In this document: in pieces, positions 42,775 to 51,310 of the stretch
How positions within the stretch are numbered: position 1 is the stretch's first letter
Layout: each line of letters opens with the position of its first letter
NCBI GenBank assembly: GCA_024655905.1
Contig: JANLFP010000003.1
Span: 62,001-126,000 of the forward strand
Reading direction: 5' to 3'
DNA: 64,000 nucleotides
Source: Tepidanaerobacteraceae bacterium
GTDB taxonomy: Bacteria; Bacillota; Thermosediminibacteria; Thermosediminibacterales; Tepidanaerobacteraceae
The notes under the pieces: model-generated
The model's input: only the letters and a program-made list of their open reading frames with translations
Databases searched by the model: none
What the model was told of the DNA's origin: nothing
Position numbers and translations under genes: made by a program

Positions 42775-43083
42775 GAAAATTCCTCCTTTTTGTAATCTTC
42801 AAGAAAATTAAAATATGATATTATATTTTTTAAACACCCCCTTTAATTTTGATATAGAAACCCCACCGCTGCCGGAGGCCTGCGGCGGCGGAACGGATTT
42901 CCGCCGCTCGCGAGTTCGGGACACGCCTCCTTCCAACGGTTATCCTGCGGAGGCAGCAGACATGAGTCATGCGGTGGGAATGAAAAGCGCATCGAATTGC
43001 CTGCTAACCCCTCGGATCAGATGCGGAATGTCATACCATTCAACATGGATTTTATCCAGATGCAACGGTTGTTCCAATGCCTT
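42775..43083 (-). other. Intergenic region between the DapA-family gene and the symporter gene
   Basis: These 309 bases hold no supported gene. The left end carries the symporter ribosome site and an AT-rich stretch with a TATAAT-like -10 on the minus strand (about 42828). The centre is unusually GC-rich, with an inverted repeat GCGGCGGAA/TTCCGCCGC (about 42890-42912), possibly a terminator-like or regulatory RNA structure. I could not match it to a riboswitch class. Confidence 0.45.
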
Positions 43084-43959
43084 TCAGCAAAGCTTCAGTT
43101 CGCTCAAAACCTTCTCCAGCACCTTTTTCGTCTTTTCATCTGCGCAGACAAGCGGCGGGCGCAAGCCACCCACTTTTATCCCAATCATGTTGAGGGCTTC
43201 CTTTACGGGAATGGGGTTTGAGATGACAAACAGCGCCTTAAAAAGGTCAAAGAGTTTCAAATGTATTTCTTCAGCCTTAATATTATCTCCCCTTTCAAAG
43301 GCCTCTATCATCTCTTTTATATCCCGCCCCACTATGTGAGAGGCCACGCTTATGACGCCTCTGGCTCCAACGGCAAGCATGGGAAGCGTCAGGCTGTCGT
43401 CGCCGCTGTAAACTGCAAGGTGCGGAGCAAGGACTCTGGTTTTGCTTGTTTTATCAAGATTTCCTCCAGCATCTTTTACCGCCGCTATATTTTTCACTTC
43501 AGAAAGCTTGGCAAGGGTTTCCGGTTCTATGGTAACGGCGGTCCTTCCTGGCACGTTGTATAAAATCACGGGAATATCAACCGATTCGGCTATCATTTTA
43601 AAATGCATGTAAAGCCCTTCCTGGGTGGGCTTGTTGTAATATGGCGCCACCAGCAGCAGGCCGTCCACGCCGATATCCTGAGCCCTTTCGGAAAGTTCAA
43701 TGCTGTGGCGGGTGGAATTCGACCCCGTCCCCGCTATAACCTTAGCCCTTTTTCCGGCTATGCTTTTTGCCGCTTTGAAAAGCTCCAGCTTCTCCTCATC
43801 GGAAAGGGTGGGCGATTCTCCGGTGGTGCCGGTGACCAGGAGTGTATCGGTGCCGGTATTTATGAGGTGCTCTATGAGATTTTCAAAAGCCGCAAAATCC
43901 ACTTCCAGATTGTCGTCAAACGGCGTTACCATGGCGGTTATTACTTTCCCAAAATCCAT
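43084..43959 (-). CDS. dapA: DapA-family aldolase, probable 4-hydroxy-tetrahydrodipicolinate synthase
   Basis: The protein is 291 residues, ATG 43959 behind GGAGGATTT. The TIM barrel has the family residues: TGTTGE (45-48), Tyr134 in LYNVPGRT, Arg139 and the Schiff-base Lys162 in AAVKDAGG. These match dihydrodipicolinate synthase, the first step of the diaminopimelate/lysine and dipicolinate route. However, its start overlaps the FAD oxidase gene by 44 bases and follows a sigma-54 promoter, an unusual setting for a biosynthetic gene; a related aldolase acting on an oxidised amino acid in a catabolic pathway is an alternative. Confidence 0.85.
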   Translation of the reverse strand: MDFGKVITAMVTPFDDNLEVDFAAFENLIEHLINTGTDTLLVTGTTGESPTLSDEEKLELFKAAKSIAGKRAKVIAGTGSNSTRHSIELSERAQDIGVDGLLLVAPYYNKPTQEGLYMHFKMIAESVDIPVILYNVPGRTAVTIEPETLAKLSEVKNIAAVKDAGGNLDKTSKTRVLAPHLAVYSGDDSLTLPMLAVGARGVISVASHIVGRDIKEMIEAFERGDNIKAEEIHLKLFDLFKALFVISNPIPVKEALNMIGIKVGGLRPPLVCADEKTKKVLEKVLSELKLC

Positions 43960-45133
43960 TTAAATCCTCCTTCCTAAACCTCGAAAGAGACAATTTCTCC
44001 ATGTCAATATTCAGCGATGTGCGGCCACAGGCAATGATTTCTGAAATTATCCTGCCGGTTATGGCCGAAAGAGCTATGCCGTCTCCTTCATGTCCCGCAG
44101 CCATTATGAAACCCTTGAGGTTTTCCGCCTCTCCCAATATGGGCAGGCCATCGGGCGTATATGGCCGGAGACCGGCAAAGCTGCGTATTATGCTGATATC
44201 CTTCAAAACCGGCACCAGGCTTGCCGCATGCTTCAATATGGCTCTGAGTGCCCTGTGGGTGGTTCTCGTGTCATATCCCGCAAACTCCCTGGTGCCTCCG
44301 ATGAGCAAATTGCCGTTTTCTGTCTGCCCCAGTGAAAGCCCGATGCCCAGTCTGGCATTGTCATCGTTGCCAAGGAGCTCGGGTTTGAACTTGGCGGTAA
44401 TATACCTGGCACAGTTCACATCTCCGCGGATGAGAGGGGGAACCGGCTCGGTAACTATTATCTGGCCCCTCCTGGGGATGATGGGAATATCTATTCCAGC
44501 CATTCTTCCCACAATTGGAGCATAAACGCCGCAGGCATTCACCACAAATCTTGTCAATATTTCTCCATCGGTGGTCAGCACGGCGCTGACCTTGCCTTTT
44601 TCCGCTTTTATACCCTTAACTTCCGTAGAAAGCAGCGGTCTTGCCCCATATTTTTTGGCCCCGCGAAAAAATCCCAGCGTCAGGTTGATGGGGTTCACTT
44701 CGCCATCCATCGGGCTGTAAGTTGCGCCCAAAATGTCCCGTGCAAATGCCGGCTGCCTCTCGAGTGCCTGTTCCCTGCCCAGAAGTTCCACCTTGAGACC
44801 TGTTTTCCTCTGCCTTTCCACAAACCCTTGCATGACCTGCCACTGTTCATCAGTTTTTATGACTATCATTCCGCCGTTATTTTTGAATTCTATATCGGTA
44901 TCCAGCTCCCTCTGAAGTTCGGGAAAAAGCTTGACGCTTTCAAGGGCCATTTCCAGGTGAAGCCCCGGGTTTTTAGACTGCAGCAGGGCAGCCTTATCGC
45001 ACGCTCCTGATGTTCCGGAAGCGATATCATCCTTTTCAATGAGTATGACATCGATTCCCCTTTTTGCGAGGTGATATGCTACTGAACAGCCAATGACCCC
45101 TCCCCCGATCACCACTGCATCGCTTGATTTCAT
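43916..45133 (-). CDS. FAD-dependent amino acid/amine oxidoreductase (DAO family)
   Basis: The protein is 405 residues, ATG 45133 behind GAGAGGAG. N-terminal FAD-binding: VVIGGGVIGCSVAYHLAKRG, then VILIEKDDIASGTSGA; the C-terminal GLRPYTPDGLPILGEAENLKGFIMAAGHEGDGIALS completes the DAO signature. Relatives include glycine oxidase, sarcosine oxidase beta and D-proline/hydroxyproline dehydrogenases. It lacks the extra cysteines or domains that would settle the substrate. Translationally overlapped with the DapA-family gene; a -24/-12 promoter lies about 85 bases upstream. Together they look like an inducible amino acid catabolic pair. Confidence 0.88.
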   Translation of the reverse strand: MKSSDAVVIGGGVIGCSVAYHLAKRGIDVILIEKDDIASGTSGACDKAALLQSKNPGLHLEMALESVKLFPELQRELDTDIEFKNNGGMIVIKTDEQWQVMQGFVERQRKTGLKVELLGREQALERQPAFARDILGATYSPMDGEVNPINLTLGFFRGAKKYGARPLLSTEVKGIKAEKGKVSAVLTTDGEILTRFVVNACGVYAPIVGRMAGIDIPIIPRRGQIIVTEPVPPLIRGDVNCARYITAKFKPELLGNDDNARLGIGLSLGQTENGNLLIGGTREFAGYDTRTTHRALRAILKHAASLVPVLKDISIIRSFAGLRPYTPDGLPILGEAENLKGFIMAAGHEGDGIALSAITGRIISEIIACGRTSLNIDMEKLSLSRFRKEDLNGFWESNNRHGNAV

Positions 45134-45468
45134 CGAAATACTCCTCTCTTTGGCTCAAAAAAAGCTGCCTCTGATGCGCAAATTAATTGCAGAAGCTCTC
45201 TCAATGGCTAATATTCGTTGCAAATTCGATGCCAAAAGCATGGGAACAATTCCTCAAGCCGGAGCGAAAACATCCTGAGCCGGATTTTCTATTTTTTATA
45301 AATATTGCTGAGCAATAGCAGCGGAATATTTAGAAAAATAAGGGCAGAAGGGTTTCAAAAAATTAAAATCGTGTTTCTAAAAGTTATATGTCGAATGCTC
45401 GATAATATCACGAAAATATAAAGAAATATTTTCATCGTCTATCGGTGATGATTTTGCATCATGAATGT
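45134..45468 (-). promoter_or_regulatory. Control region of the FAD oxidase-DapA operon
   Basis: This 335-base gap has a -24/-12 promoter at 45219-45234, a short inverted repeat TTGCT-GA-GCAA near 45305-45316 that could be an activator site, and repeat copy B at its right end. No gene is supported. Confidence 0.55.
45219..45234 (-). promoter_or_regulatory. Sigma-54 (-24/-12) promoter upstream of the FAD oxidase gene
   Basis: On the minus strand TGGCAT (45234-45229), five bases, TTGCA (45223-45219). The invariant GG and GC dinucleotides are ten bases apart, as the sigma-54 consensus requires. The gene for a sigma-54 activator is the next gene upstream. Confidence 0.75.
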
Positions 45469-45474
45469 CTAGAT
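45412..45474 (+). repeat. Intergenic hairpin repeat, copy B
   Basis: Same orientation as copy A. It aligns over about 60 bases with copy C (both have GAAAATATA then AAATATTTTCATC). Hairpin TGATG (45446-45450) and CATCA (45457-45461). The TAG stop of the sigma-54 activator gene (45471-45469) lies within its right end. Confidence 0.8.
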
Positions 45475-47166
45475 TTGAATTTCATACTTTTTTATTTTAT
45501 TGTAAAGAGTTGCCAGAGATATCTTCAGCGATTCAGCAGCTTTCCGCTTGCCTTCCACGCTTGTGCCGTATTCCTCAAGGGCCCTTTTTATCATGCGCTT
45601 CTCCATTTCTTCCAGGGGCATGATGCTTCCGCGCGTCTTTTCCCTGCCCTTGAATTGTTCAAAGTAGGGCAATAAAAGATCCTCCGTGATCCATTCTCCT
45701 TCTGCCATCAGAATGGTCCTCTCCAGAATGTTCATGAGCTCCCTCACATTGCCGGGCCAGTTATAGGACATCAGCATTTCTTTTGCTTTATTGGTTATTC
45801 CTCTTACATTTTTATAAAATTTGCGGTTGAAATAATTAATATATACTTCCGTCAGCGCCTGTATATCCTCCTTTCTCTCCCTCAGAGGGGGTATATGAAT
45901 GTTTATAACATTCAGCCGGAAGTAAAGGTCTTCGCGAAAGCGGCCGCGGCGGATGAGGTCCACCAGATCCCTGTTTGTGGCTGAAATAATCCTGACATCG
46001 ATTTTTATCGGGTGCGTGCCGCCGATGCGCTCGATTTCCTGCCCCTGCAATACTCTGAGGAGCTTCGCCTGCAGCGCCGGACTCATGTCCCCTATTTCAT
46101 CCAGGAATATACTGCCGCCGGAAGCCAGTTCGAACTTCCCCAGTTTAAGCTTTCCGGCCCCCGTAAAAGCTCCGGCTTCATGGCCGAAAAGCTCGCTTTC
46201 CAGAAGATTCTCCGGTATGGCGGCGCAATTGACCTTGATGAACGGTTTTCCGTTTCTGGGGCTGGCAGCATGTATGGCATTGGCGAAGATTTCTTTGCCG
46301 GTTCCGCTTTCTCCGGTAATCAATATGGTGGTATTTTCCCTGGCGGCTTTTTGTGCTAGATTTATAATATTCTTCATCTTCTGGCTGTGACACACAATAT
46401 CTTCAAATCTGCCCCGGCCCTCGCTCAATTTTTTTATTTCGGCTTTAAGACCATTAATAACCGAATTGGAGCGCTTGAGTTCCTCGGTCAGCCGGATGAT
46501 TTCGGTAATGTCCTGAAACACCACCATGGCTCCCACCATCTCCCCGTTTACAATGATGGGAGAAGCATTGGAAATCACCTCGGCATTTGACCCTACCGCC
46601 CTGTTCCTCTTTCCCAGGCAGGGCTTGCCGGTCTTAAGCACCTCCACCAGGGCACCGTCCGGAGATACATCGAACACATTTGTGCCTATGCGCTGCTCGG
46701 CAGGGATACCGGTAATCCTTGTATATCCCTGATTTACATATTTTATAATACCGTAGCGATCCACCATCTGAATGCCTTCCTGGGCGGAATTGAGTATTAC
46801 GGACAACTGCTCTTTTATCTCTTTTATCTCCAGCAGTTCTTTTCTCTCCCTGATAATGGTGAGCATAATGTTCACAGCCCTGGATTCCACCAGAGTTGTG
46901 TCTTCCGGTATTATGCTGCGCAACCTTCTCACCAGGTCACGGTCTCCGGTCACTTCGAAAACTACATCCAGCTGGCATTCCCTTAAAAGGTCCTCAGCGC
47001 TTGCAAAGCATCGTATTCCCCGCTGCAAGGCGATCTCTACCCCTGCAGCATTGCTGTCGATGTCCGCCACGCCAGCAACCTGTATATTGTCGAAATCCCT
47101 GAGGGTTTCCAGCAGTGCGCTGCCGCCCCTTCCCGCACCGATAATGCCGACTTTTATTTTGTGCAT
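45469..47166 (-). CDS. Sigma-54-dependent activator with N-terminal Rossmann domain and PAS domain
   Basis: The protein is 565 residues, ATG 47166 behind GGAGGGG. Order: a Rossmann-like NAD(P)-binding domain at about 1-115 (VGIIGAGRGGSALLETL, then VAGVADID), a PAS domain at about 120-235, the AAA+ sigma-54-interaction domain at about 255-480 (Walker A GESGTGKE, GAFTGAGKLKLG for contact with sigma-54, Walker B GGSIFLDEIG) and a Fis-type helix-turn-helix at about 525-565. The dehydrogenase-like N-terminus is unusual for this class and may sense a cofactor or metabolite. Likely target: the divergent-free downstream oxidase-dapA operon with its -24/-12 promoter. Flanked by inverted repeat copies B and C. 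Confidence 0.92.
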   Translation of the reverse strand: MHKIKVGIIGAGRGGSALLETLRDFDNIQVAGVADIDSNAAGVEIALQRGIRCFASAEDLLRECQLDVVFEVTGDRDLVRRLRSIIPEDTTLVESRAVNIMLTIIRERKELLEIKEIKEQLSVILNSAQEGIQMVDRYGIIKYVNQGYTRITGIPAEQRIGTNVFDVSPDGALVEVLKTGKPCLGKRNRAVGSNAEVISNASPIIVNGEMVGAMVVFQDITEIIRLTEELKRSNSVINGLKAEIKKLSEGRGRFEDIVCHSQKMKNIINLAQKAARENTTILITGESGTGKEIFANAIHAASPRNGKPFIKVNCAAIPENLLESELFGHEAGAFTGAGKLKLGKFELASGGSIFLDEIGDMSPALQAKLLRVLQGQEIERIGGTHPIKIDVRIISATNRDLVDLIRRGRFREDLYFRLNVINIHIPPLRERKEDIQALTEVYINYFNRKFYKNVRGITNKAKEMLMSYNWPGNVRELMNILERTILMAEGEWITEDLLLPYFEQFKGREKTRGSIMPLEEMEKRMIKRALEEYGTSVEGKRKAAESLKISLATLYNKIKKYEIQI

Positions 47167-47342
47167 ACGCCCCTCCGAAAACGAATATTAAATTTAAGTT
47201 ATTCTATATGTTTTTAATAATTCCTGCTTTGCATAAAAAATATTTGTTATGTTTTTCATCCATCTTCTTGAGAGTCCTGACGCCACTCCCTCCGCAATAA
47301 GGGGCACCGAGGGCTGCGGGCATAATAAACATTTGCATATTT

Positions 47343-47410
47343 AATTTAGACATACATGATGCAAAACGCATCACCATCAGATGATGAAAATATTTATCTA
47401 TATTTTCGGG
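47343..47410 (-). repeat. Intergenic hairpin repeat, copy C
   Basis: Opposite orientation to copies A and B. On the plus strand it reads TTTAGACATACATGATGC, AAAAC, then GCATCACC; hairpin arms 47357-47362 and 47368-47373. It lies upstream of the sigma-54 activator and just beyond the NHL-gene terminator. Confidence 0.85.
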
Positions 47411-47419
47411 ATAATAGAT

Positions 47420-47450
47420 AAAAAAAGAGGAGGATACCCGCGCCTCCTCT
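47420..47450 (-). terminator. Intrinsic terminator of the NHL-repeat lipoprotein gene
   Basis: On the minus strand AGAGGAGG (47450-47443) pairs with CCTCCTCT (47433-47426), followed by a run of T. Confidence 0.9.
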
Positions 47451-47463
47451 CAAAATTTTATTT

Positions 47464-49371
47464 TTATCTTGCATCCAGCCGCACGACCCTATGGTTGCCG
47501 GAGTCCGCCACCCAGAGAAACCCGTCTTTATCCAGAGCCAGGTCCCTCGGATAATATAAGCCGTTTTCTTTCGTGCCGAAACCGCCTATGGATTTTATGA
47601 AATTTCCCCGGCTGTCAAAAATTTCGATTCGGTGGGCTGCGGTATCGGATACGAATATCCTGCCGCTCTTTTCATCCACCGCTATGCCATCCGGGCCCTG
47701 CATTTCCCCTTCTCCGCTTTCCAGGAAAAATTCACCATCACCCGTTCCCGGCCCGCCGAATTCCAGGAGTTTTTTGCCTTCGCCTGAAAATTTGACAACT
47801 TTGGCCTGTTCAGGCAGCAAAACGTAAATATTGCCATCGCTGTCCGAAATTGCAGGACCGGGGGCGCTCACCTCAAATCCGCCTTCATATCTGCCGCTGA
47901 CGGACAGCTTTTGAATGCGGTCGTTATAAGTGTCGCTCACCAGTATACCGCCGGCGGCATTTGCAGCAATCCCCGCAGGCCCCTGTTCCTGCCCGTAATT
48001 GTCATAAACCCCGAAATCTCCGGGTTTGTCTCCCCTGCCTCCAAAGCTTGTGATAAAATTGCCCTTCCTGTCAAACACAGATATTATATCGAGGTCCAGC
48101 AGGTAAAGATTATCTTTCACAAATGCCGCATCCCTTGGTCCAAAATATTTTCCCCCGCTGTAGCCCGGAATGATTTCACTCAAAAAAGTCCCCTTTTCAT
48201 CAAACATCAATACCCTGTTGTTCAAATCATCGGAGGAATACGAATCTCCCGCTATTATTACCAGGCGGCCGCTTCCCATGGCGATATTGTGAGGATAGAT
48301 AAAGCCGCCCGACATATCCCCTTTTATGGCATAAACCTGTTTGTCTCCGGACATCACCCTTACCATGTGCTGCCCCGGAAGCGCTATAAGTATGGTGTTC
48401 TCCCTTCCATCTGCAATTCCCCCGACTGCCCATCCGTTCATTGAAGGAGTTGAAAGTTCAATGGTTTTTGAAATCCTTCCATCGGAACCCAGCAAAACGA
48501 GACTGCCTGAGGAATTAAGCACAAATAGGCTTCCATCCGCTCCCACTGCCACATCCTGAGGGCTTTCCATGTCTTGAAGCGGATATGCTTTTAAAAATTT
48601 CCCTTCGGAGCTGAATTTTTGAATACGGTTGTTCAGTGTATCGGCCACATAAATGTTGTCGTCTTTATCAACGCAGATACCGCTGGGGCCGTTATAAAAT
48701 TCGGATCCGGCAGCGCCGAACTGCCCTTCTTTCTCGCCGCTTTCACCGAATGAAAAGACCCGGCCCGACGGAGAAAACTTATATACCCTGTCAAAGCTTA
48801 AGACCAGGAGATTCCCTTCGGAATCCACAGCCACGCTTCTTGGATAAAAATCTTCCTGCGGCTGGATTTTCTCAATCTGCTCTTCGCCGCTGTATTTAAA
48901 CACAGTCCTTAGTCCCAGGTCCGCCAAATACACATTGCCCTCGGCATTCACCGCCACATCAACGGGCTGGGATTCGGCGGCCTGCAGGGGGGCCACTTTC
49001 ATCCGATATTTGCCCTGGTAGTCGAATACCTTCACCAAGCCATCTGTGGAATACAAGTCCAGCACATATGTATTTCCGTCCTTATCCTGGCACACCGAAA
49101 CAGGCAGCCCCAGCCCGTCATCCTTTATTCCCCGTATAACCGCATCGGCGAAAGGCTCCTTTGGGGGTTCTGGATTTGGAGGGTTTTGCTGATGTGCCTG
49201 CGAATCTCCGACCGGCTGCTCCTGAGGGGCATCGACTCCCGTTTTTGTGGCATCGGTGGATTTTTTGTGAAAACACCCCGTTGCCAGCAATATGATTATC
49301 AGAACAACAAGTGCAGCTTTTAAAAATACCTTCAACTCTCCGTCCCGATAAGGCCGCTTTTGAAGCCGCAT
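47464..49371 (-). CDS. NHL-repeat beta-propeller lipoprotein
   Basis: The protein is 635 residues. Residues 14-33 form a hydrophobic signal ending LLATGC, a lipobox with Cys33, followed by a Pro/Gln/Glu-rich linker (about 36-70). The rest is a series of NHL repeats (GNTYVLDLYSTDGLVKVFD, DNIYVADTLNNRIQKF, GRIFVSDTAAHRIEIFD, FLWVADSGNHRVVRLD), enough for a six-bladed or double propeller. It is predicted to be anchored to the outer face of the cell membrane; a ligand or partner is unknown. ATG 49371 lies about 20 bases after the best ribosome site, so the exact start is uncertain. Confidence 0.88.
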   Translation of the reverse strand: MRLQKRPYRDGELKVFLKAALVVLIIILLATGCFHKKSTDATKTGVDAPQEQPVGDSQAHQQNPPNPEPPKEPFADAVIRGIKDDGLGLPVSVCQDKDGNTYVLDLYSTDGLVKVFDYQGKYRMKVAPLQAAESQPVDVAVNAEGNVYLADLGLRTVFKYSGEEQIEKIQPQEDFYPRSVAVDSEGNLLVLSFDRVYKFSPSGRVFSFGESGEKEGQFGAAGSEFYNGPSGICVDKDDNIYVADTLNNRIQKFSSEGKFLKAYPLQDMESPQDVAVGADGSLFVLNSSGSLVLLGSDGRISKTIELSTPSMNGWAVGGIADGRENTILIALPGQHMVRVMSGDKQVYAIKGDMSGGFIYPHNIAMGSGRLVIIAGDSYSSDDLNNRVLMFDEKGTFLSEIIPGYSGGKYFGPRDAAFVKDNLYLLDLDIISVFDRKGNFITSFGGRGDKPGDFGVYDNYGQEQGPAGIAANAAGGILVSDTYNDRIQKLSVSGRYEGGFEVSAPGPAISDSDGNIYVLLPEQAKVVKFSGEGKKLLEFGGPGTGDGEFFLESGEGEMQGPDGIAVDEKSGRIFVSDTAAHRIEIFDSRGNFIKSIGGFGTKENGLYYPRDLALDKDGFLWVADSGNHRVVRLDAR

Positions 49372-49527
49372 AATCTTACCGGGCGCTTCCCTCCTCTCTA
49401 CTAACGTTCCTTTTTATCACACGGTGTATTATACCACATCTCATTAAAAATAGTTTTTTAAAATGAAAATATATTTTTCTTCCTGATAATATGGACGAAA
49501 AAAACGAGAAAAAGTTCCATATTTTTT

Positions 49528-49559
49528 AAAAAATGGGGACATCCTGTTCAGAAGTCCCC
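49528..49559 (-). terminator. Intrinsic terminator of yugP
   Basis: On the minus strand GGGGAC (49559-49554) pairs with GTCCCC (49540-49535), followed by ATTTTTT. Confidence 0.75.
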
Positions 49560-49633
49560 TTTGAAACAACATTGCAAATATATTAAACTAAAGTCGGCAT
49601 TAAATCCTTTCAAAAATCCTGCAAATCCCCATA

Positions 49634-50329
49634 TTACCTGTCATCCCTGTAGATGCCGGCCAGGGCAAGCAATCTCAAAAGCTGCATTACAGCCATGAGA
49701 GTTGCAGCAACATAGGTCAGGGCTGCAGCCCCCAGCACCTTTCGCACTGGGACGGCCTCATCCCTTCCTATAAAGCCATGGCTTTCAAGCACCGCCACCG
49801 CTCTGCCGCTGGCATTGTACTCCACCGGCAGGGTTATGAACTGAAACAGCACGGCTGCGCTGAAAAGAAGTATCCCGAGGGTCATAAGAAATTCCCCTCT
49901 TAGAAACAGACCGAGGAAAAAGAGCGGGAATGCCAGCTGCGAGCCGAAATTGGCCAACGGCACTATGGAGTTTCTCAGTGCGAGGGGAGCATAACCCACA
50001 TCATGCTGTATGGCATGGCCGCATTCGTGAGCCGCAACACCCTGAGCGGCTAGGGAACGCCCGTTGTAAACATCGGAGGATAGCTTCAATACTTTTCTTC
50101 TAGGGTCATAATAATCCGAAAGCCTTCCTCCCTGGATTTCCACCGCCACGTCATGGATACCGCTAAGCCTCAGTATTTCCCGCGCCACCTCGGCGCCGGT
50201 AAGGCCGTTTCGGGCAGGGACCCGGAGATACCTTTCGAAAGTGGTACTTACTTTCGCTTGAGCATAAAATGCCAGCACCAGGGCCGGCAGAAGAATAATC
50301 ATGGTTGGATCCCAGAAAAACGGGAACAT
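49634..50329 (-). CDS. YugP-type zinc metallopeptidase, membrane-associated
   Basis: The protein is 231 residues with ATG 50329, eight bases from AAAGGGG; two earlier in-frame starts (50335 and a GTG at 50338) crowd that site. The zinc motif HECGH (in GVAAHECGHAIQHD) and the later Glu-bearing stretch LPVEYNASGRAVAVLE define the DUF/YugP peptidase family. Hydrophobic segments lie near the N-terminus, at about 130-165 and near the C-terminus, so the enzyme is embedded in the membrane. The physiological substrate is unknown. Confidence 0.9.
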   Translation of the reverse strand: MFPFFWDPTMIILLPALVLAFYAQAKVSTTFERYLRVPARNGLTGAEVAREILRLSGIHDVAVEIQGGRLSDYYDPRRKVLKLSSDVYNGRSLAAQGVAAHECGHAIQHDVGYAPLALRNSIVPLANFGSQLAFPLFFLGLFLRGEFLMTLGILLFSAAVLFQFITLPVEYNASGRAVAVLESHGFIGRDEAVPVRKVLGAAALTYVAATLMAVMQLLRLLALAGIYRDDR

Positions 50330-50406
50330 TGCCATCACCCCTTTTAAAGGTTATGTGACATTCCTACCGATGTTCTTATTGAACTCGATTCGAAGGTTTG
50401 GTGCGT

Positions 50407-50460
50407 AATTTAGACATACATGATGCAAAATGCATCACCAACAGATAATCATATTTTGGT
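50407..50460 (-). repeat. Intergenic hairpin repeat, copy D
   Basis: Same orientation as copy C. Hairpin TGATGC (50421-50426), AAAAT, GCATCA (50432-50437). It is about 14 bases shorter than copy C on the far side. It lies between ricT and yugP, at the left edge of the conserved ricT-tmk block. Confidence 0.85.
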
Positions 50461-50503
50461 GAGGATAGATTAATATATATGATAAATCTTTGCGCCTGCT
50501 CAG

Positions 50504-51310
50504 TCAAGACTCTTTAATCGCCACTTCCTCCACGGGATACTCCTCCACTTCCTTGCTCTCGTCCATCTGCACTCTTACCGTGCCTTTGGGTTTGAACACG
50601 GCCACGACAACACCTTCGCCTCCGGGAGCTATAACCCTGGCTCCGATATCCGGATACTTCATTTCGACTTCCTCATAAGAATCGCACTCGAATTTCAGGC
50701 AGCACATCAATCTTCCGCATAACCCGGATATCTTTACGGGATTCAATGAGAGATTCTGCTGTTTTGCCATTTTTATGGATACCGGGTCAAAGTCACCGAG
50801 AAAAGTGTTGCAGCAAGCGATCCTGCCGCACGGGCCTATGCCGCCAAGCATCTTGGCCTCATCTCTCACGCCTATCTGGCGGAGTTCGATTCTGGTACGG
50901 AATACTGAAGCCAGGTCTTTCACTAGCTCCCTGAAATCCACCCGACCGTCGGCAGTAAAATAAAATATAAGCTTGCTGTTGTCAAAGGTGTATTCCACAT
51001 CAATCAGTTTCATGTCGAGGCCATGCTTTTCTATTTTCTTCAGCGCTATTTCTTCCGCCTCCCTGGCCTTTTTCCTGTTTTCCTCCACCCGGGCATCGTC
51101 TTCCGGCGTTGCCTTGCGGATAACATCCTTTAAGGGAGATATCAGATCTTCTTCCTTCACATCCTTCGGCTTTGTGACAACTTCTCCGTATTCAATTCCC
51201 CTGCTGGTCTCAACAATGACTTTATCCGAAGGGGCCAGTTCCAGATTGCCGGGATTGAAGTAATACACCTTGCCGGCTTTTTTGAATCTTACTCCTACCA
51301 CTGTCACCAT
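50504..51310 (-). CDS. ricT: RicT (YaaT), PSP1-domain regulator
   Basis: The protein is 268 residues, ATG 51310 behind GGGAGGTGG. RicT, with RicA (YmcA) and RicF (YlbF), forms an Fe-S complex that promotes RNase Y-dependent mRNA maturation and influences sporulation and competence. The PSP1 C-terminal domain carries the cysteines GPCGRIACCNTF and GLCGRLMCCLKFEC. It immediately follows holB with no spacing, as in Bacillus subtilis. No yabA homologue follows it here. Confidence 0.95.
   Translation of the reverse strand: MVTVVGVRFKKAGKVYYFNPGNLELAPSDKVIVETSRGIEYGEVVTKPKDVKEEDLISPLKDVIRKATPEDDARVEENRKKAREAEEIALKKIEKHGLDMKLIDVEYTFDNSKLIFYFTADGRVDFRELVKDLASVFRTRIELRQIGVRDEAKMLGGIGPCGRIACCNTFLGDFDPVSIKMAKQQNLSLNPVKISGLCGRLMCCLKFECDSYEEVEMKYPDIGARVIAPGGEGVVVAVFKPKGTVRVQMDESKEVEEYPVEEVAIKES

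Noticed and set aside
47343-47410. Repeat copies considered as CRISPR repeats
   Set aside because: Copies are kilobases apart, in both orientations and without regular spacers or cas genes.
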